Positions 49,652-59,090 of a stretch of DNA of 64,000 bases are shown here, piece by piece. The stretch covers positions 1-64,000 of the forward strand of contig NZ_JAJUWT010000028.1 in the NCBI RefSeq assembly GCF_021390395.1, given 5' to 3'. The first letter of the stretch is position 1, and every line of letters begins with the position of its first letter. The translations under genes and the position numbers were made by a program. This DNA comes from Saccharothrix sp. S26 (GTDB lineage: Bacteria > Actinomycetota > Actinomycetes > Mycobacteriales > Pseudonocardiaceae). The notes beneath the pieces were generated by a model. The model searched no databases and was not told where the DNA came from. It worked only from the letters and a program-made list of their open reading frames with translations.

Positions 49652-51043
49652 TCAGCCCGTCAGCGGCTCCACCCGGCTGTCGGCGAACAACTCCCCCACC
49701 CGCTCCAGCGGCACGTCCTCGGTGGCCAGCAGCACCGCGATCCGTTCGAACGCGAGCAGGAACCCGCCGATCTCCTCCCTCGCCAGCACCGCGGTGTCGG
49801 CCATCAGGACCAGCTGCATCCGGTCGGCGGTGCCGCGGGTGTCCAGGTACAGCACCATGTCCTCGGCGTCGGAGGTGGCGGGCCAGGTCAGCTCCGACTT
49901 CGACGTGTCCATCACCGCGGTCGCGGCGCGGGGCTTGGGGATGGTGGACCACATGTCGTTGAACTGGGTGCCGGGTTCGAGCTCGCCGCCCCACGCGCGG
50001 ACGACCTCCCGTGCCGCGCGGGTGTCGTAGCGGGACCGGGCGCGGGCGTCGGCCATGGTGCGCTCCGCCTGGCGCAGCAGGTCGGCGAACGTGTCCGCGC
50101 GCAGGTCGACCACGGTGCGGACGGCCTGGTTGAGGGTCGTGACGCTGCCCATCAGCTCGGGCGTCACGCGGTTGCTCTGCATGACGTCGAGCCGGTGCAG
50201 CGGGCCGGGGCAGAAGCAGCGGACCAACGCGGTCGCGATGGCCAGCATCAGCACCGAGGTGGTGGTCCGGCAGCGGCGGGCGGCCAGCCGCACGGCCACC
50301 GGCAGCGCCTCCGAGTCGAGGTCGGCCCCGACGTAGCGGGGTGAGGCGGGTTCGGCGCGGGCGGGGGTGGCCGGTGGCATCCGCGCCAGCTCGGCGCGCA
50401 GCCCGCGCAGGGCCTCGACGTTGAGCAGTTGGCCCGCCGGTGACCGCTCGGACGCCGCGAGGTCGACCGGTTGCAGCGACGGCCGCACCGGTGGTGGTGG
50501 CGAGCCGTCGGCGCGGGCCTGGAGCAGGGCGGCCAGCTCGGTCACGAGCACCTCGGTCCCGGTGTAGTCGGCGGCCATGTGCGACAGGGCGAACACGACC
50601 AGGACCGGGATGCCCTCGTGCAGTGCGATCGACAGCCGGATCGGCAGCTCGCGGGAGTGGTCGAACGGCGTGGCCGTGCCGCGCTGCCAGCACGCGGTCA
50701 CGATGTCGCCGAACTGCACCGGGTCGTCGGCGGGCCGGTCGTGCACCTCGACCCGCAGCACCCCGGACCCGAGCACCTCCTGCGTCACGTCGCCGCTGGC
50801 GCTGACGTGGAAGTGCGTGCGCAGCGACTCGTGCCGCCGCATCAGCTCGCCCACCACGTCCAGCACGTCGCCCAGCTCCAGCAGCAACGGCACCGGCAGC
50901 CACCGGGTGAGGAAGAAGAACGGCTTGATCTCCGGCAGCCACTGCCGCAAGCCGTCCCACGTGCTCTGTTGGCCCCACGTCAGGTGGCCGGTGCGGGCGC
51001 GGCCGCCGTGGAACTCGACCTCGGCGGTGCTCTCGGTGATCAC
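49652..51043 (-). CDS. Free-standing NRPS-type condensation domain protein
   Basis: 463 residues comprising one condensation/acyltransferase fold. The active-site motif HHxxxDG appears as SHMAADY: catalytic H155 and structural D159 remain, while the first His is Ser and the Gly is Tyr. Other C-domain blocks: LTWGQQSTWDGL at the start, RRHESLRTHF, and a latch-region FNDMWSTIPKP. It may transfer the polyketide from the ACP to an amine or alcohol and so release it. The GTG start overlaps the MATE stop (GTGA), making it the last gene of the PKS operon. Confidence 0.82.
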   Translation of the reverse strand: MITESTAEVEFHGGRARTGHLTWGQQSTWDGLRQWLPEIKPFFFLTRWLPVPLLLELGDVLDVVGELMRRHESLRTHFHVSASGDVTQEVLGSGVLRVEVHDRPADDPVQFGDIVTACWQRGTATPFDHSRELPIRLSIALHEGIPVLVVFALSHMAADYTGTEVLVTELAALLQARADGSPPPPVRPSLQPVDLAASERSPAGQLLNVEALRGLRAELARMPPATPARAEPASPRYVGADLDSEALPVAVRLAARRCRTTTSVLMLAIATALVRCFCPGPLHRLDVMQSNRVTPELMGSVTTLNQAVRTVVDLRADTFADLLRQAERTMADARARSRYDTRAAREVVRAWGGELEPGTQFNDMWSTIPKPRAATAVMDTSKSELTWPATSDAEDMVLYLDTRGTADRMQLVLMADTAVLAREEIGGFLLAFERIAVLLATEDVPLERVGELFADSRVEPLTG

Positions 51044-52377
51044 GACGCGACTCCCGCGGGGTGGGCGAACAGGACGCGGCGCAGGCACCACGCGGAGTAG
51101 CACAGCCCCGCCGTCCAGCCCGCGACGACCGCCCACATCACCGCCTCGATGCCGAACACGCCGTGCAGCAGGTAGGCGAACGGGATCTGCACCAGCACGA
51201 ACGCGATCACCGTGCAGACCAGCGGCGCGGTGGTGCGGCGGGCGCCGTTGAGGTGGCCGTGCAGCACCACCATGACCGTGTAGAGCGCGAAGAACGGGTA
51301 GATGATCAGGATGTACCGCTCGGTCAGCTCGCGGGTGGCCGGGTCGTCGGTGAACAGCGCGGCGATCGGGCCGCGGGCGAGCAGCACCGCGGCCGACAGC
51401 ACGGCGGTGAGGCCGACGGTGAGCCCGAGGGTGTGCCACAGGCCGCGCCGGGTGCGCTCCTCGCGGCCCGCGCCGAGGTTCTGCGCGGTGAACGCGGTGA
51501 CCGCGCCGGAGAAGTCGAGGAACAGGATCGCGGTGAACTGCTCGATCCGCGACACGACGGTGAACGCCGCGAGCACCACCGGGCCGAACGCCTGGATGAT
51601 CCAGACCAGCACCATGATCCCCACCGCGAGGATGATGTGCTGGCTCGCCAGCGGGAACCCGAGCCGCACCGCGTCCACGAGCTCCCGCCGCACGGCGGGC
51701 CGCTCACCCACCCTCGGCACCGGGTGGGTGCGCCCGGCGTGGACGAGACCGGCGACGAGCGCCACCGTGGCGGCCGCGGCCGTGGCCAGGGCCGCGCCGG
51801 ACAGGCCGAGGTCCAGCACCGCCACGAACAGCAGCACCAGCACGACGTTGACGACGCTGCCCAGCCCCTGCACCCACATCGCGGCCCGGGAGTCGCCCAG
51901 GCCGCGCAGGTAGGCGCTCACCGCCGCCGAGCCGAAGATGCCGGGGAACCCGAGCGACAGCGTGCTGATGAACTCGGCGCAGTCGTCGGCCAGCGCGCCC
52001 TCGATGCCCATGAGCGCCAGGGTCGGCCGGGCCAGCACGGTGACCAGCAGCACGCACCCCACCGACCACACCACCGTCAGCAGCGCCAACGACAGCACGA
52101 CGCCGCGCCGTTCGCCGTCCTGCCGCGCGCCGCGCAGGTGCGCCAGCCGGATGGTGAAGGCCGTGCCCAACCCGATGAACATCGCGTTCAGCAGGTAGAA
52201 CAAGGGCCCGCTCGCGCCGACCGCGGCCAGCCCTTCGACGCCGACGTAGTGCCCGACGACGATGCCGTCGACCAGCAGGTAGCCCTGTTGCAGCAGGTTC
52301 GCGGCGGTGAGGGGCAGCGCGAAGCCGACGATGCGCCGCAGCGCCGGCCCCTCGGTCAGGTCCGACACGTGCGCCAT
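51040..52377 (-). CDS. MATE family efflux transporter
   Basis: 445 residues with 12 membrane helices in two MatE halves: PLTAANLLQQGYLLVDGIVVGHYVG near the N-terminus and PLASQHIILAVGIMVLVWI at the start of half two, with NLGAGREERTRRG after. Cation-coupled exporters of this family often act in self-resistance. It is embedded between the PKS and the condensation protein (TGATG and GTGA overlaps), so it probably exports the product. Confidence 0.9.
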   Translation of the reverse strand: MAHVSDLTEGPALRRIVGFALPLTAANLLQQGYLLVDGIVVGHYVGVEGLAAVGASGPLFYLLNAMFIGLGTAFTIRLAHLRGARQDGERRGVVLSLALLTVVWSVGCVLLVTVLARPTLALMGIEGALADDCAEFISTLSLGFPGIFGSAAVSAYLRGLGDSRAAMWVQGLGSVVNVVLVLLFVAVLDLGLSGAALATAAAATVALVAGLVHAGRTHPVPRVGERPAVRRELVDAVRLGFPLASQHIILAVGIMVLVWIIQAFGPVVLAAFTVVSRIEQFTAILFLDFSGAVTAFTAQNLGAGREERTRRGLWHTLGLTVGLTAVLSAAVLLARGPIAALFTDDPATRELTERYILIIYPFFALYTVMVVLHGHLNGARRTTAPLVCTVIAFVLVQIPFAYLLHGVFGIEAVMWAVVAGWTAGLCYSAWCLRRVLFAHPAGVAS

Positions 52378-55300
52378 CAGGCGACTTCCGCGGCGAAGGC
52401 GGCCAGGTCCTCGACGTGGTAGGCGATCTCGGCGATGGTGCGGTCGGCGAGGAGGTCGGCCACGTCGTAGGACACCCCGTGGCAGACCGCGATCGTGCCC
52501 GCGACGCCGGCGGCCATGATGGAGTCGCCGCCCAGGTCGAAGAAGTCGGCCTCCACGTCGAGCGTCTCGTAGCCGAACGCCAGCGCCAGGCACCGGGCCA
52601 CGGACCGCTCGACGTCGCTGTACTCGCCGTCGGGCCTGCCCTCCAGCTCGACCGACACCGCGGCGACGCTCGCCCTGGTCTTCTCCGCGGCCTCGACCAG
52701 CCGCTGCTCCAGCGCCTGCATCTCCGCCTCCACCTTGGCCTCGATGTCGGCCGACAGCGTCACGTCGTAGGAGCGCAGCAGGTGGATCAGCTCGCCCCGG
52801 TAGTTGAGCTCACCCGCGAACAGCCGCGGCCGCGCGGACCTCAGGCCCGCGTCGAGCACGTCGAGGCCGACCGCCGTGGGCAGCGCCTTGAACATGGTGT
52901 CGCCGTTGGTGCCGAAGTCCACGGCCATGCCGATCTCCTTCCACGCGACCCAGTCCAGCGCGATCACGTGGCACGGTCCGCCGGCCTGGGCGCGGGCGAG
53001 GTTGTCCAGGTAGTAGTTCGCCGCCGCGTAGTCGGCCTGGCCGGGTGCGGGGAACACCGACGCCACGGACGAGAAGTGGGCGATGAAGTCGGGCCGGTCG
53101 TCGCGGGTGAGCTGGTCCAGCACGAACGCGGCGTGCAGCTTGGCCCGCACCACGGCGTCGAAGTCGGCGGAGCGGCGGAACATGATCGTGCTGCCGCCGG
53201 GCAGGCCGGCCGCGTGCACGATGCCGTCGATGCGGCCGTGGTCGCGCCGGATCGCCGTGACGGCCTCGGCCAGCGCCCGCGGGTCGCCCGCGTCGGCCGC
53301 GACCACGGCCACCGTCGCGCCCGTCGCCTCCAGCGCCCGCACCGCGTCGACGCGCTTGGCCGCGGCCGAGCCGGTGGGCACCGCGATCGGGTCGTCCCAC
53401 TGCTCGCGCGGCGGCACGCCGGACCGGCTCAGCAGCACCAGGGTGAGGTCGTCCCGGGCGGCGGCGAACCGCTGCGCCACGGCCAGGCCCAGCGCGCCGG
53501 TGCCGCCGGTGATCAGGTAGGTGCCGCCGGGCTTGAGGTAGTCCTCCGCGCCGGCGGGCTCGACCTCCGGCACCTCCACGAACACCTCGCGCAGGCGTTG
53601 GTCGCCGCGCAGCAGGAACACGCCGTGCTCGTCGGCGAACACCTCGGCCCGCAGCGCCGCCGGCGGCACGGCCGCGTCGACGTCGACGTGCTTGACCTTG
53701 ATGTAGGGGTACTCGCGGCCGACGACCTTGCCGAAGCCGACCAGCGCGGCGTTCTCCGCCACGACCGGCTCGCCGTCGTGCGCGCACACGGCGGTGCGGG
53801 TGAGCACGGCCAGGTCGACCTTCACCCCGGCCGCCATGAGCGCCTTGGTCAGCAGGAACAGGCTGTGCAGGTTCTTGCCGGCGCGCCGTTCGACCTCGGC
53901 CACGTCGGCGGCCGGCGCGTCCTCGAACGCCAGGGCGTGCACGAGGTGCGTGACGCCGTCGCCGACCAGCCGGGCGATCTCGTCGTGGGCGGCGGTGTCC
54001 TCGGCGGCGAACACCGGGCCCGTGCCGATCGGCTCGCCCAGGCGCAGGAACGTGACGTCGCCCAGCCCGGCGAGGACCGCTTCGGCGTCGGTGTCCGGGT
54101 CGACCAGGGCCAGCACCCGGGCGTTCGGCGCGGTCACCGGCCGGGCGGCGGGCGCCTGCTGGAACTCGACGTCGTGCGTCACGGGGTGCCGCTCGTCGGT
54201 GGTGTCGAGGTTGAGCTTCTCCCGCCACGTGTCGGGGAAGCTCACCCAGGCGGGTGACTCGTCGAACGCGTAGCCGGGCAGCCGGACGACCCGCGGCGGG
54301 CGGTCGCCGAGCAGGGACCGCCAGTCGACCTCGCCGCCGCGGGTGAACACCCGGCCCTGGTCGCCCAGCGGGCCCTCGGGCAGCGGGGTGGGCCGGTCGG
54401 CGAGCAGTTCGGCGAGCTGGTGGCGCAGGTCGGCGGCGTCGGTGACGACGAGCGCGACCCGGTGGCGGTGGCCGCCGCGCGAGACCCGGCTGGTGTGGCA
54501 GACGTCGGCGATGTCCACGCCGTCGAGCCCGCCGCCGTCGATGAACCGGATGTGCCGCTCCACGATCCGCGTCAACGACTTGATGGTGGCCGCGCTGAGC
54601 GTGAACAGGTGCGCGCCGGACGACGCCGGCCGCTCGTCGGGTGCGGCGGTGAACTCCTCCAGCACGACGTGGGCGTTGGTGCCGCCCAGCCCGAACGCGC
54701 TGACGCCGCAGCGGCGCGGGCCGTCGGACTCCCACGGTCGCAGGCTCGTCGGCACGTACAGCGGGCCGGAGGCGAAGTCGAGCTTCGGGTTGGGGGTGGT
54801 GAAGTTGGCCTGCGGCGGGATCATCCGGTGGCGCAGCACGGCGATCGCCTTGATCAGGCCGATCACGCCGGAGCCCTCGAACAGGTGGCCCACGTTGGCC
54901 TTCACCGTGCCGACGGCGCAGAAGCCCCGGTCGGAGGTGTGCTTGGCGAACGCCCGCTTCATGCCCTCGTGCTCGATCGGGTCGCCGACGCGCGTGGCGG
55001 TGCCGTGCGCCTCGAAGTAGCCGATGGTGCGCGGGTCGACGTCGGCGTTGCGCCACGCCGACAGCAGCAGGTCGGCCTGCGAGTCGGAGTCGGGGTTGGT
55101 GATGCCCTCGGTGTTGCCGTCGTGGTTGACCGCGCTGCCCTTGATCACCGCGTAGACCTGGTCACCGTCGGCGAGCGCCCGGTCCAGCCGCTTGAGCACC
55201 ACCGCGCCGGAGCCCTCGCCGAACCCGGTGCCGTCGGCGGCCTCGTCGAACGTGCGGGTGACGCCGTCGGACGACTCGATGCCGATGTTGGAGTGCCGGT

Positions 55301-55955
55301 GCTTGACGGGCGCGAACACGATCCGCGCGCCGCCGACCACGGCCATGTCGCAGTCGTCGAGCAGCAGGGCGTTCTTGGCCTGGTGCACCGCGACGAGGGT
55401 GGCCGAGCAGGCGGTGTCCACCACCATGCTGGGGCCGCGCAGGTCCAGGAAGTGCGACAGCCGGTTGGCCAGCATCGCCGGGATGTTGCCGGTGATGGCC
55501 TGCTGGCCGACCGACGGGTCGACCCGGCTGATGTAGTCCAGGTAGGTCGAGCCGGGGTTGACCGCGAACCCGACGTAGACGCCCGTGCGGCTGCCGCGCA
55601 ACCGGTCCAGCGAGTAGCCCGCGTCCTCGAACGCCAGGTACATCGCCCGCAGCACCATCCGGTGGTGCGGGTCGGTCAGCGTGGCCTGCCGCGGGTTCAT
55701 GCCGAACGCGGCGTGGTCGAAGTGGTCGACGGTGTCGAGGAAGTACCCGTTGTGGTACTCGATGTCCGGGTCGGGCACCGGGTCGATGCTGGTCGCCCGC
55801 AGGTAGCGGATGTACTCGGCGAGCTTCTCGCGCCGGTCGGCGGGGAACGGCCTGCTGGTGCTCGTGCCGGTGCTGACCACGTGCCAGAAGGCGTCCAGGT
55901 CGCGTGCGCCGGGCACGTCCACCGAGAGTCCCACTACGGCGATGTCGGTGTTCAT
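52377..55955 (-). CDS. AT-less polyketide synthase module KS-KR-ACP
   Basis: 1192 residues. The ketosynthase (1-430) has C183 in VVDTACSATL, H317 in EAHGTAT and H357 in KANVGHLFEG. A linker and pseudo-KR region lead to a ketoreductase (nucleotide loop ITGGTGALG; catalytic region FSSVASVF and YAAANYYLDN). The ACP carries the pantetheine Ser1145 in DLGGDSIM. There is no acyltransferase, dehydratase, enoylreductase or thioesterase domain. The acyl groups must come in trans from the two neighbouring acyltransferases, and the module may act once or iteratively. The ATG at 55955 has GAGGGG upstream. The product is not predictable. Confidence 0.92.
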   Translation of the reverse strand: MNTDIAVVGLSVDVPGARDLDAFWHVVSTGTSTSRPFPADRREKLAEYIRYLRATSIDPVPDPDIEYHNGYFLDTVDHFDHAAFGMNPRQATLTDPHHRMVLRAMYLAFEDAGYSLDRLRGSRTGVYVGFAVNPGSTYLDYISRVDPSVGQQAITGNIPAMLANRLSHFLDLRGPSMVVDTACSATLVAVHQAKNALLLDDCDMAVVGGARIVFAPVKHRHSNIGIESSDGVTRTFDEAADGTGFGEGSGAVVLKRLDRALADGDQVYAVIKGSAVNHDGNTEGITNPDSDSQADLLLSAWRNADVDPRTIGYFEAHGTATRVGDPIEHEGMKRAFAKHTSDRGFCAVGTVKANVGHLFEGSGVIGLIKAIAVLRHRMIPPQANFTTPNPKLDFASGPLYVPTSLRPWESDGPRRCGVSAFGLGGTNAHVVLEEFTAAPDERPASSGAHLFTLSAATIKSLTRIVERHIRFIDGGGLDGVDIADVCHTSRVSRGGHRHRVALVVTDAADLRHQLAELLADRPTPLPEGPLGDQGRVFTRGGEVDWRSLLGDRPPRVVRLPGYAFDESPAWVSFPDTWREKLNLDTTDERHPVTHDVEFQQAPAARPVTAPNARVLALVDPDTDAEAVLAGLGDVTFLRLGEPIGTGPVFAAEDTAAHDEIARLVGDGVTHLVHALAFEDAPAADVAEVERRAGKNLHSLFLLTKALMAAGVKVDLAVLTRTAVCAHDGEPVVAENAALVGFGKVVGREYPYIKVKHVDVDAAVPPAALRAEVFADEHGVFLLRGDQRLREVFVEVPEVEPAGAEDYLKPGGTYLITGGTGALGLAVAQRFAAARDDLTLVLLSRSGVPPREQWDDPIAVPTGSAAAKRVDAVRALEATGATVAVVAADAGDPRALAEAVTAIRRDHGRIDGIVHAAGLPGGSTIMFRRSADFDAVVRAKLHAAFVLDQLTRDDRPDFIAHFSSVASVFPAPGQADYAAANYYLDNLARAQAGGPCHVIALDWVAWKEIGMAVDFGTNGDTMFKALPTAVGLDVLDAGLRSARPRLFAGELNYRGELIHLLRSYDVTLSADIEAKVEAEMQALEQRLVEAAEKTRASVAAVSVELEGRPDGEYSDVERSVARCLALAFGYETLDVEADFFDLGGDSIMAAGVAGTIAVCHGVSYDVADLLADRTIAEIAYHVEDLAAFAAEVA

Positions 55956-55966
55956 GGCGGTACCCC

Positions 55967-56794
55967 TCAGTGGATCTTGTTGACGAGTGAGGTCAAGGTC
56001 CGGCCGTTGACCTCGTCGAACTCGGTGACCCCGGCCTCCCGCAGGGTCCGGACCGCGCGCACCCACTCCACCGGCGCGGACAGCTGGCGGGCCAGCAGGT
56101 CCGGGCCGGTGAACGGCTCGCCGGTGACGCTGGAGACCACCGGCGTGGTCGCGGGTGCGAACGTGAAGCCCGCCAGCACCTCGCGGAACGCCGTCTCGGC
56201 GGGCTCCATCAGCGGGGTGTGGAACGGTCCGCTGACGTTGATCGGCACGACCCTCGCGCCGGGCGGGGCGGCGATCGCCTTGCCCGCCACCGCGACCTCC
56301 GCGCGGTCCCCCGCGATGGTGGTCTGGGTGTCGGCGTTGAGGTTGGCCAGGAACACGTTCGGCAGGCCGGTCTCGGCCAACGCGCGCCGCACGAACGCGG
56401 TGGGCACGCCCTGCACCGCGGACATGCCGCCGCCGCTGATCGTCGACATCAGCTCGGCCCGCCGCTTGACCAGCCGCAGCGCGTCGCCGAGCCCGAGCAC
56501 GCCGCCCGCGACCAGCGCGTTGTACTCGCCCAGGCTGTGCCCGGCGAAGAACGCGTACCGGTCGGGGTGCTCGGCCAGCCGGTCCAGCGCCGCCAGCGCG
56601 TTGACGAAGAACACGGCGGGCTGGGCGTACCGGGTGTCGCGCAGCCTGCGGTCCGGGTCGCGGACGCAGAGCTCCTCGATCGAGTAGCCGAGGACGTCGT
56701 CGGCCAGCGCGGTGGCGTCGGGGTGGCGGGCGAACAGCTCGGCGCCCATGCCCTTGCGCTGGACGCCCTGACCGGGGAAGAGCAGACAGAACAC
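55967..56794 (-). CDS. Trans-acting malonyl-type acyltransferase
   Basis: 275 residues, FabD-like. Motifs: LLFPGQGVQRKGMG near residue 5, nucleophile elbow GHSLGEYNAL, and catalytic His in SGPFHTPLM. The position between the KS-KR-ACP gene (11 bp) and a second acyltransferase marks it as the trans-AT that loads extender units. The GTG at 56794 has AGGAG seven bases upstream. Exact extender specificity is unknown. Confidence 0.9.
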   Translation of the reverse strand: MFCLLFPGQGVQRKGMGAELFARHPDATALADDVLGYSIEELCVRDPDRRLRDTRYAQPAVFFVNALAALDRLAEHPDRYAFFAGHSLGEYNALVAGGVLGLGDALRLVKRRAELMSTISGGGMSAVQGVPTAFVRRALAETGLPNVFLANLNADTQTTIAGDRAEVAVAGKAIAAPPGARVVPINVSGPFHTPLMEPAETAFREVLAGFTFAPATTPVVSSVTGEPFTGPDLLARQLSAPVEWVRAVRTLREAGVTEFDEVNGRTLTSLVNKIH

Positions 56795-56804
56795 GGCGGA
56801 TCTC

Positions 56805-57860
56805 CTATCCGGCTGGGCGGAGGTGGCGGAACGACTCGACGCGCACGGCTCGGTCGCCGGCGCGCAGGCACTCGCGGGTGAACCGGCGGGCCCCCGCGCC
56901 GGGCCCGCAGTCGAGGACCTGGGCCGCGGCGGCGTCGGCGACGGCGTGCCGCACGGCCGGCTCCCAGTCAATGGGCCGCACGAACACCTGGGTCAGGTAC
57001 TCGTCGACCAGGTCGTCGGCGTGCCGCAGGTCGCGCGGGCCGTCACCGGCGTAGACCGGCAGCGCCAGCCGGTCGGGCGTCGGCGCGGGACCGATGAAGT
57101 CCAGGTCGGCGCGGACCCGGGCGGGCACGTCGGCCAGGGCGGGGCTGTGGAACGGGATCGTGTTGGGCAGGAACGCCCAGGTGACGCCGGGGCGGTCGAA
57201 GGCGTCGGCGTGCCGGGCCCGCAGGGCGAGCAGGTCGGCGGTCGGGCCGCTGACGACGTGCGCGGTGGGCGCGTTGGCCAGGCCCAGCGCCACGTCGGCC
57301 GAGTCGGCCAGCAGGGCGGTCAGCTCGTCGCGCCGCATCCCGGTCACCGACGCCATCGGGCCCGGTGCGGCGCCCCGGCCGCGCCGGTAGCCGGCGGCCA
57401 GGTCGGGGTCGGTCCCCCGGTCCGGCACGGCCTGGCGCGCCCGGACCAGGCTGACCGCGACGAGCTTCACCGACGTGACGGCCAGCGCCAGGAACTCGTC
57501 CAGCCGCCGTGCGCGCACACCGGCCACCACGGCCGCCTGAAGGCCGATGCTGTGCCCCAGCGCCGCGACCACGTCACCGCCCGCGTCCGGCCGCTGGAGC
57601 AGGCAGAGCTGGTGGACGTGCACGCACACACCGGCCGCGACCGAGTCCAGCGGCGGCGGTTCGACCCCGCCGAGCCACTTTTCCAACGGCCACCCGGTCG
57701 GTGCCGCACCCGGACCCAGATAATCGACCGACTCGTCCAGCGCGCGGTACACGGCGTGGAAGAACGCGGCGTTCTCCGGCCGCGCGCGCAGCTCGCGCAG
57801 GCCGGTTATCAGGTGATCGTTGGTCCCACCCAGACCGTCGAACAGCAAAAGAGAGCGCAT
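56805..57860 (-). CDS. Divergent acyltransferase-like protein
   Basis: 351 residues with an acyltransferase fold. It has elbow GHSIGLQAAVVAG and a His-containing NTIPFHSPALADV, but the N-terminal GQGxQ loop is replaced by LLFDGLGGTND. That changed oxyanion-side loop recalls starter-unit acyltransferases. It may load an unusual starter, proofread stalled chains, or act as an acyl hydrolase. It is the first gene of the minus-strand operon (ATG 57860 with GAGG upstream) and lies 10 bp before the FabD-like acyltransferase. Confidence 0.7.
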   Translation of the reverse strand: MRSLLLFDGLGGTNDHLITGLRELRARPENAAFFHAVYRALDESVDYLGPGAAPTGWPLEKWLGGVEPPPLDSVAAGVCVHVHQLCLLQRPDAGGDVVAALGHSIGLQAAVVAGVRARRLDEFLALAVTSVKLVAVSLVRARQAVPDRGTDPDLAAGYRRGRGAAPGPMASVTGMRRDELTALLADSADVALGLANAPTAHVVSGPTADLLALRARHADAFDRPGVTWAFLPNTIPFHSPALADVPARVRADLDFIGPAPTPDRLALPVYAGDGPRDLRHADDLVDEYLTQVFVRPIDWEPAVRHAVADAAAAQVLDCGPGAGARRFTRECLRAGDRAVRVESFRHLRPAG

Positions 57861-58475
57861 GACACCTCGACCCGTTTCGGGGCGACCCTGGTACGGCCGG
57901 GTGCCGTGCCGGGTCGCGGCACCGGCCACCTGGCCTGACGTGTTAACGATGAGTCGCGAAGAAATTAATTCGAAGCGACGGCGGCGACGACCTGATAGGC
58001 CACACCTATGGGACCGTGATCGGCATTCGCCTTTTTTATGGCGGGCCGGTCGGCCCGTCTTCGTGTTCTCCTCGGTCGGTCGTCGTGTTCTCGCGAACGC
58101 GGCGTCACGCTAATCGCGAGGACGGTTCACGACAATTGACCGGTCACCCCGCGGGAGCGGTTGCGGACGACGTGGAAAGCACACGTGAGCCGTACTCGGA
58201 GTCCCCGACCAGGGCAATCCGGCGAGCCCGGGTCGCCCGGCGCCGCGCGAACGCGCCACGAGGCGGGGTACGGGAGCACGTAGTCCGCGCGGCCGGACGG
58301 CCCACACCGCGCGGTACCCGGTCGGACGCGGCCATGCAGCGTCCACTGTGGAGCCCGGGCGGGATCTTCTCCGTCAGCCGACCGATGTCTCCGCATCAAT
58401 GCGGCCTCATCGTGGTGTCCATCGCACCGACGCCCGCACAACGACGTGTGCGGCCTCACCGGAAGGTGCACCCCG
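57861..58475. other. Divergent promoter region of the biosynthetic locus
   Basis: 615 bp between divergent starts. Around 57940-58040 base composition drops (GTTAACGATGAG, GAAATTAATTC, CCTTTTTTATGG), fitting promoters. CTCGCGA (58090-58096) and TCGCGAG (58114-58120) form an inverted repeat that could be an operator. Apparent short frames lack ribosome sites. I see no gene here. Confidence 0.5.
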
Positions 58476-59090
58476 ATGATCCTCTCCGTACCCGCCGAGC
58501 ACGCGGACGAAGCAGGCACCCGGGCCGAGACCATGGCCCGCTTCCTGCGCGACGTACCCGTCCCCTTCACCCGCGTGCTGTCCCTGTGGGTGGGCTACCG
58601 CCTGCGCCGCGACCCCCGGCGACCCGACACCCCGCACCGCCTCACCCCCCGACAGGCGCACCTGCTCGGCTTACCCCCGCACGCGGAGGTGACCCGGCGC
58701 GAGGGCTGGCTCGTGCCGCACCTCGGCGACGGCGGCCCGCGCCTGGCCGCGATCACCGCGCTGGTGCACCAACGCGGCCTCGAGCTCGACGAGCCGGGGC
58801 GCGACGAGCTCGCCCGCGGCTACACCCCGCTCGGCCTGCTGGTCACCGGAGCCCGCCGCGCCACCCACTACGCCACCACCACCCGCCCCACCGACGACCC
58901 CGATTTCACCGACCCGCTGCCCGACGACGCCGACGACGTGCCCGCCCTGTGGTGCCAGGCCACCCTGCTCAGCGCGGGCAGACCGGTGGCGCTGGTGCGC
59001 GAGACCGTCTACCGGGTCGCGTTCACCGGCCGCCGCCCACCCGACCTGACCGGTCACCTGACCCCGGCGCCGCCCCGCCTGGTGTCGTGA
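58476..59090 (+). CDS. Chorismate-lyase/UTRA-like hypothetical protein
   Basis: 204 residues, soluble. The C-terminal half resembles the chorismate pyruvate-lyase/UTRA fold: YTPLGLLVTGARRATHYATT, then ALWCQATLLSAGRPVALVRETVY with a closing Glu-containing strand. No helix-turn-helix is present. If a true lyase, it would make hydroxybenzoate, a possible starter for the divergent PKS. The ATG at 58476 follows GGAAGGTG. A TTA codon lies at 58671. It overlaps the MFS gene. The assignment is tentative. Confidence 0.45.
   Translation: MILSVPAEHADEAGTRAETMARFLRDVPVPFTRVLSLWVGYRLRRDPRRPDTPHRLTPRQAHLLGLPPHAEVTRREGWLVPHLGDGGPRLAAITALVHQRGLELDEPGRDELARGYTPLGLLVTGARRATHYATTTRPTDDPDFTDPLPDDADDVPALWCQATLLSAGRPVALVRETVYRVAFTGRRPPDLTGHLTPAPPRLVS

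Noticed and set aside
57950..58113. Possible 54-codon plus-strand gene starting MSREEINSKRRRRR in the PKS divergent promoter
   Set aside because: No ribosome site before the ATG, low-GC composition unlike genes here, and it lies where promoters are expected.
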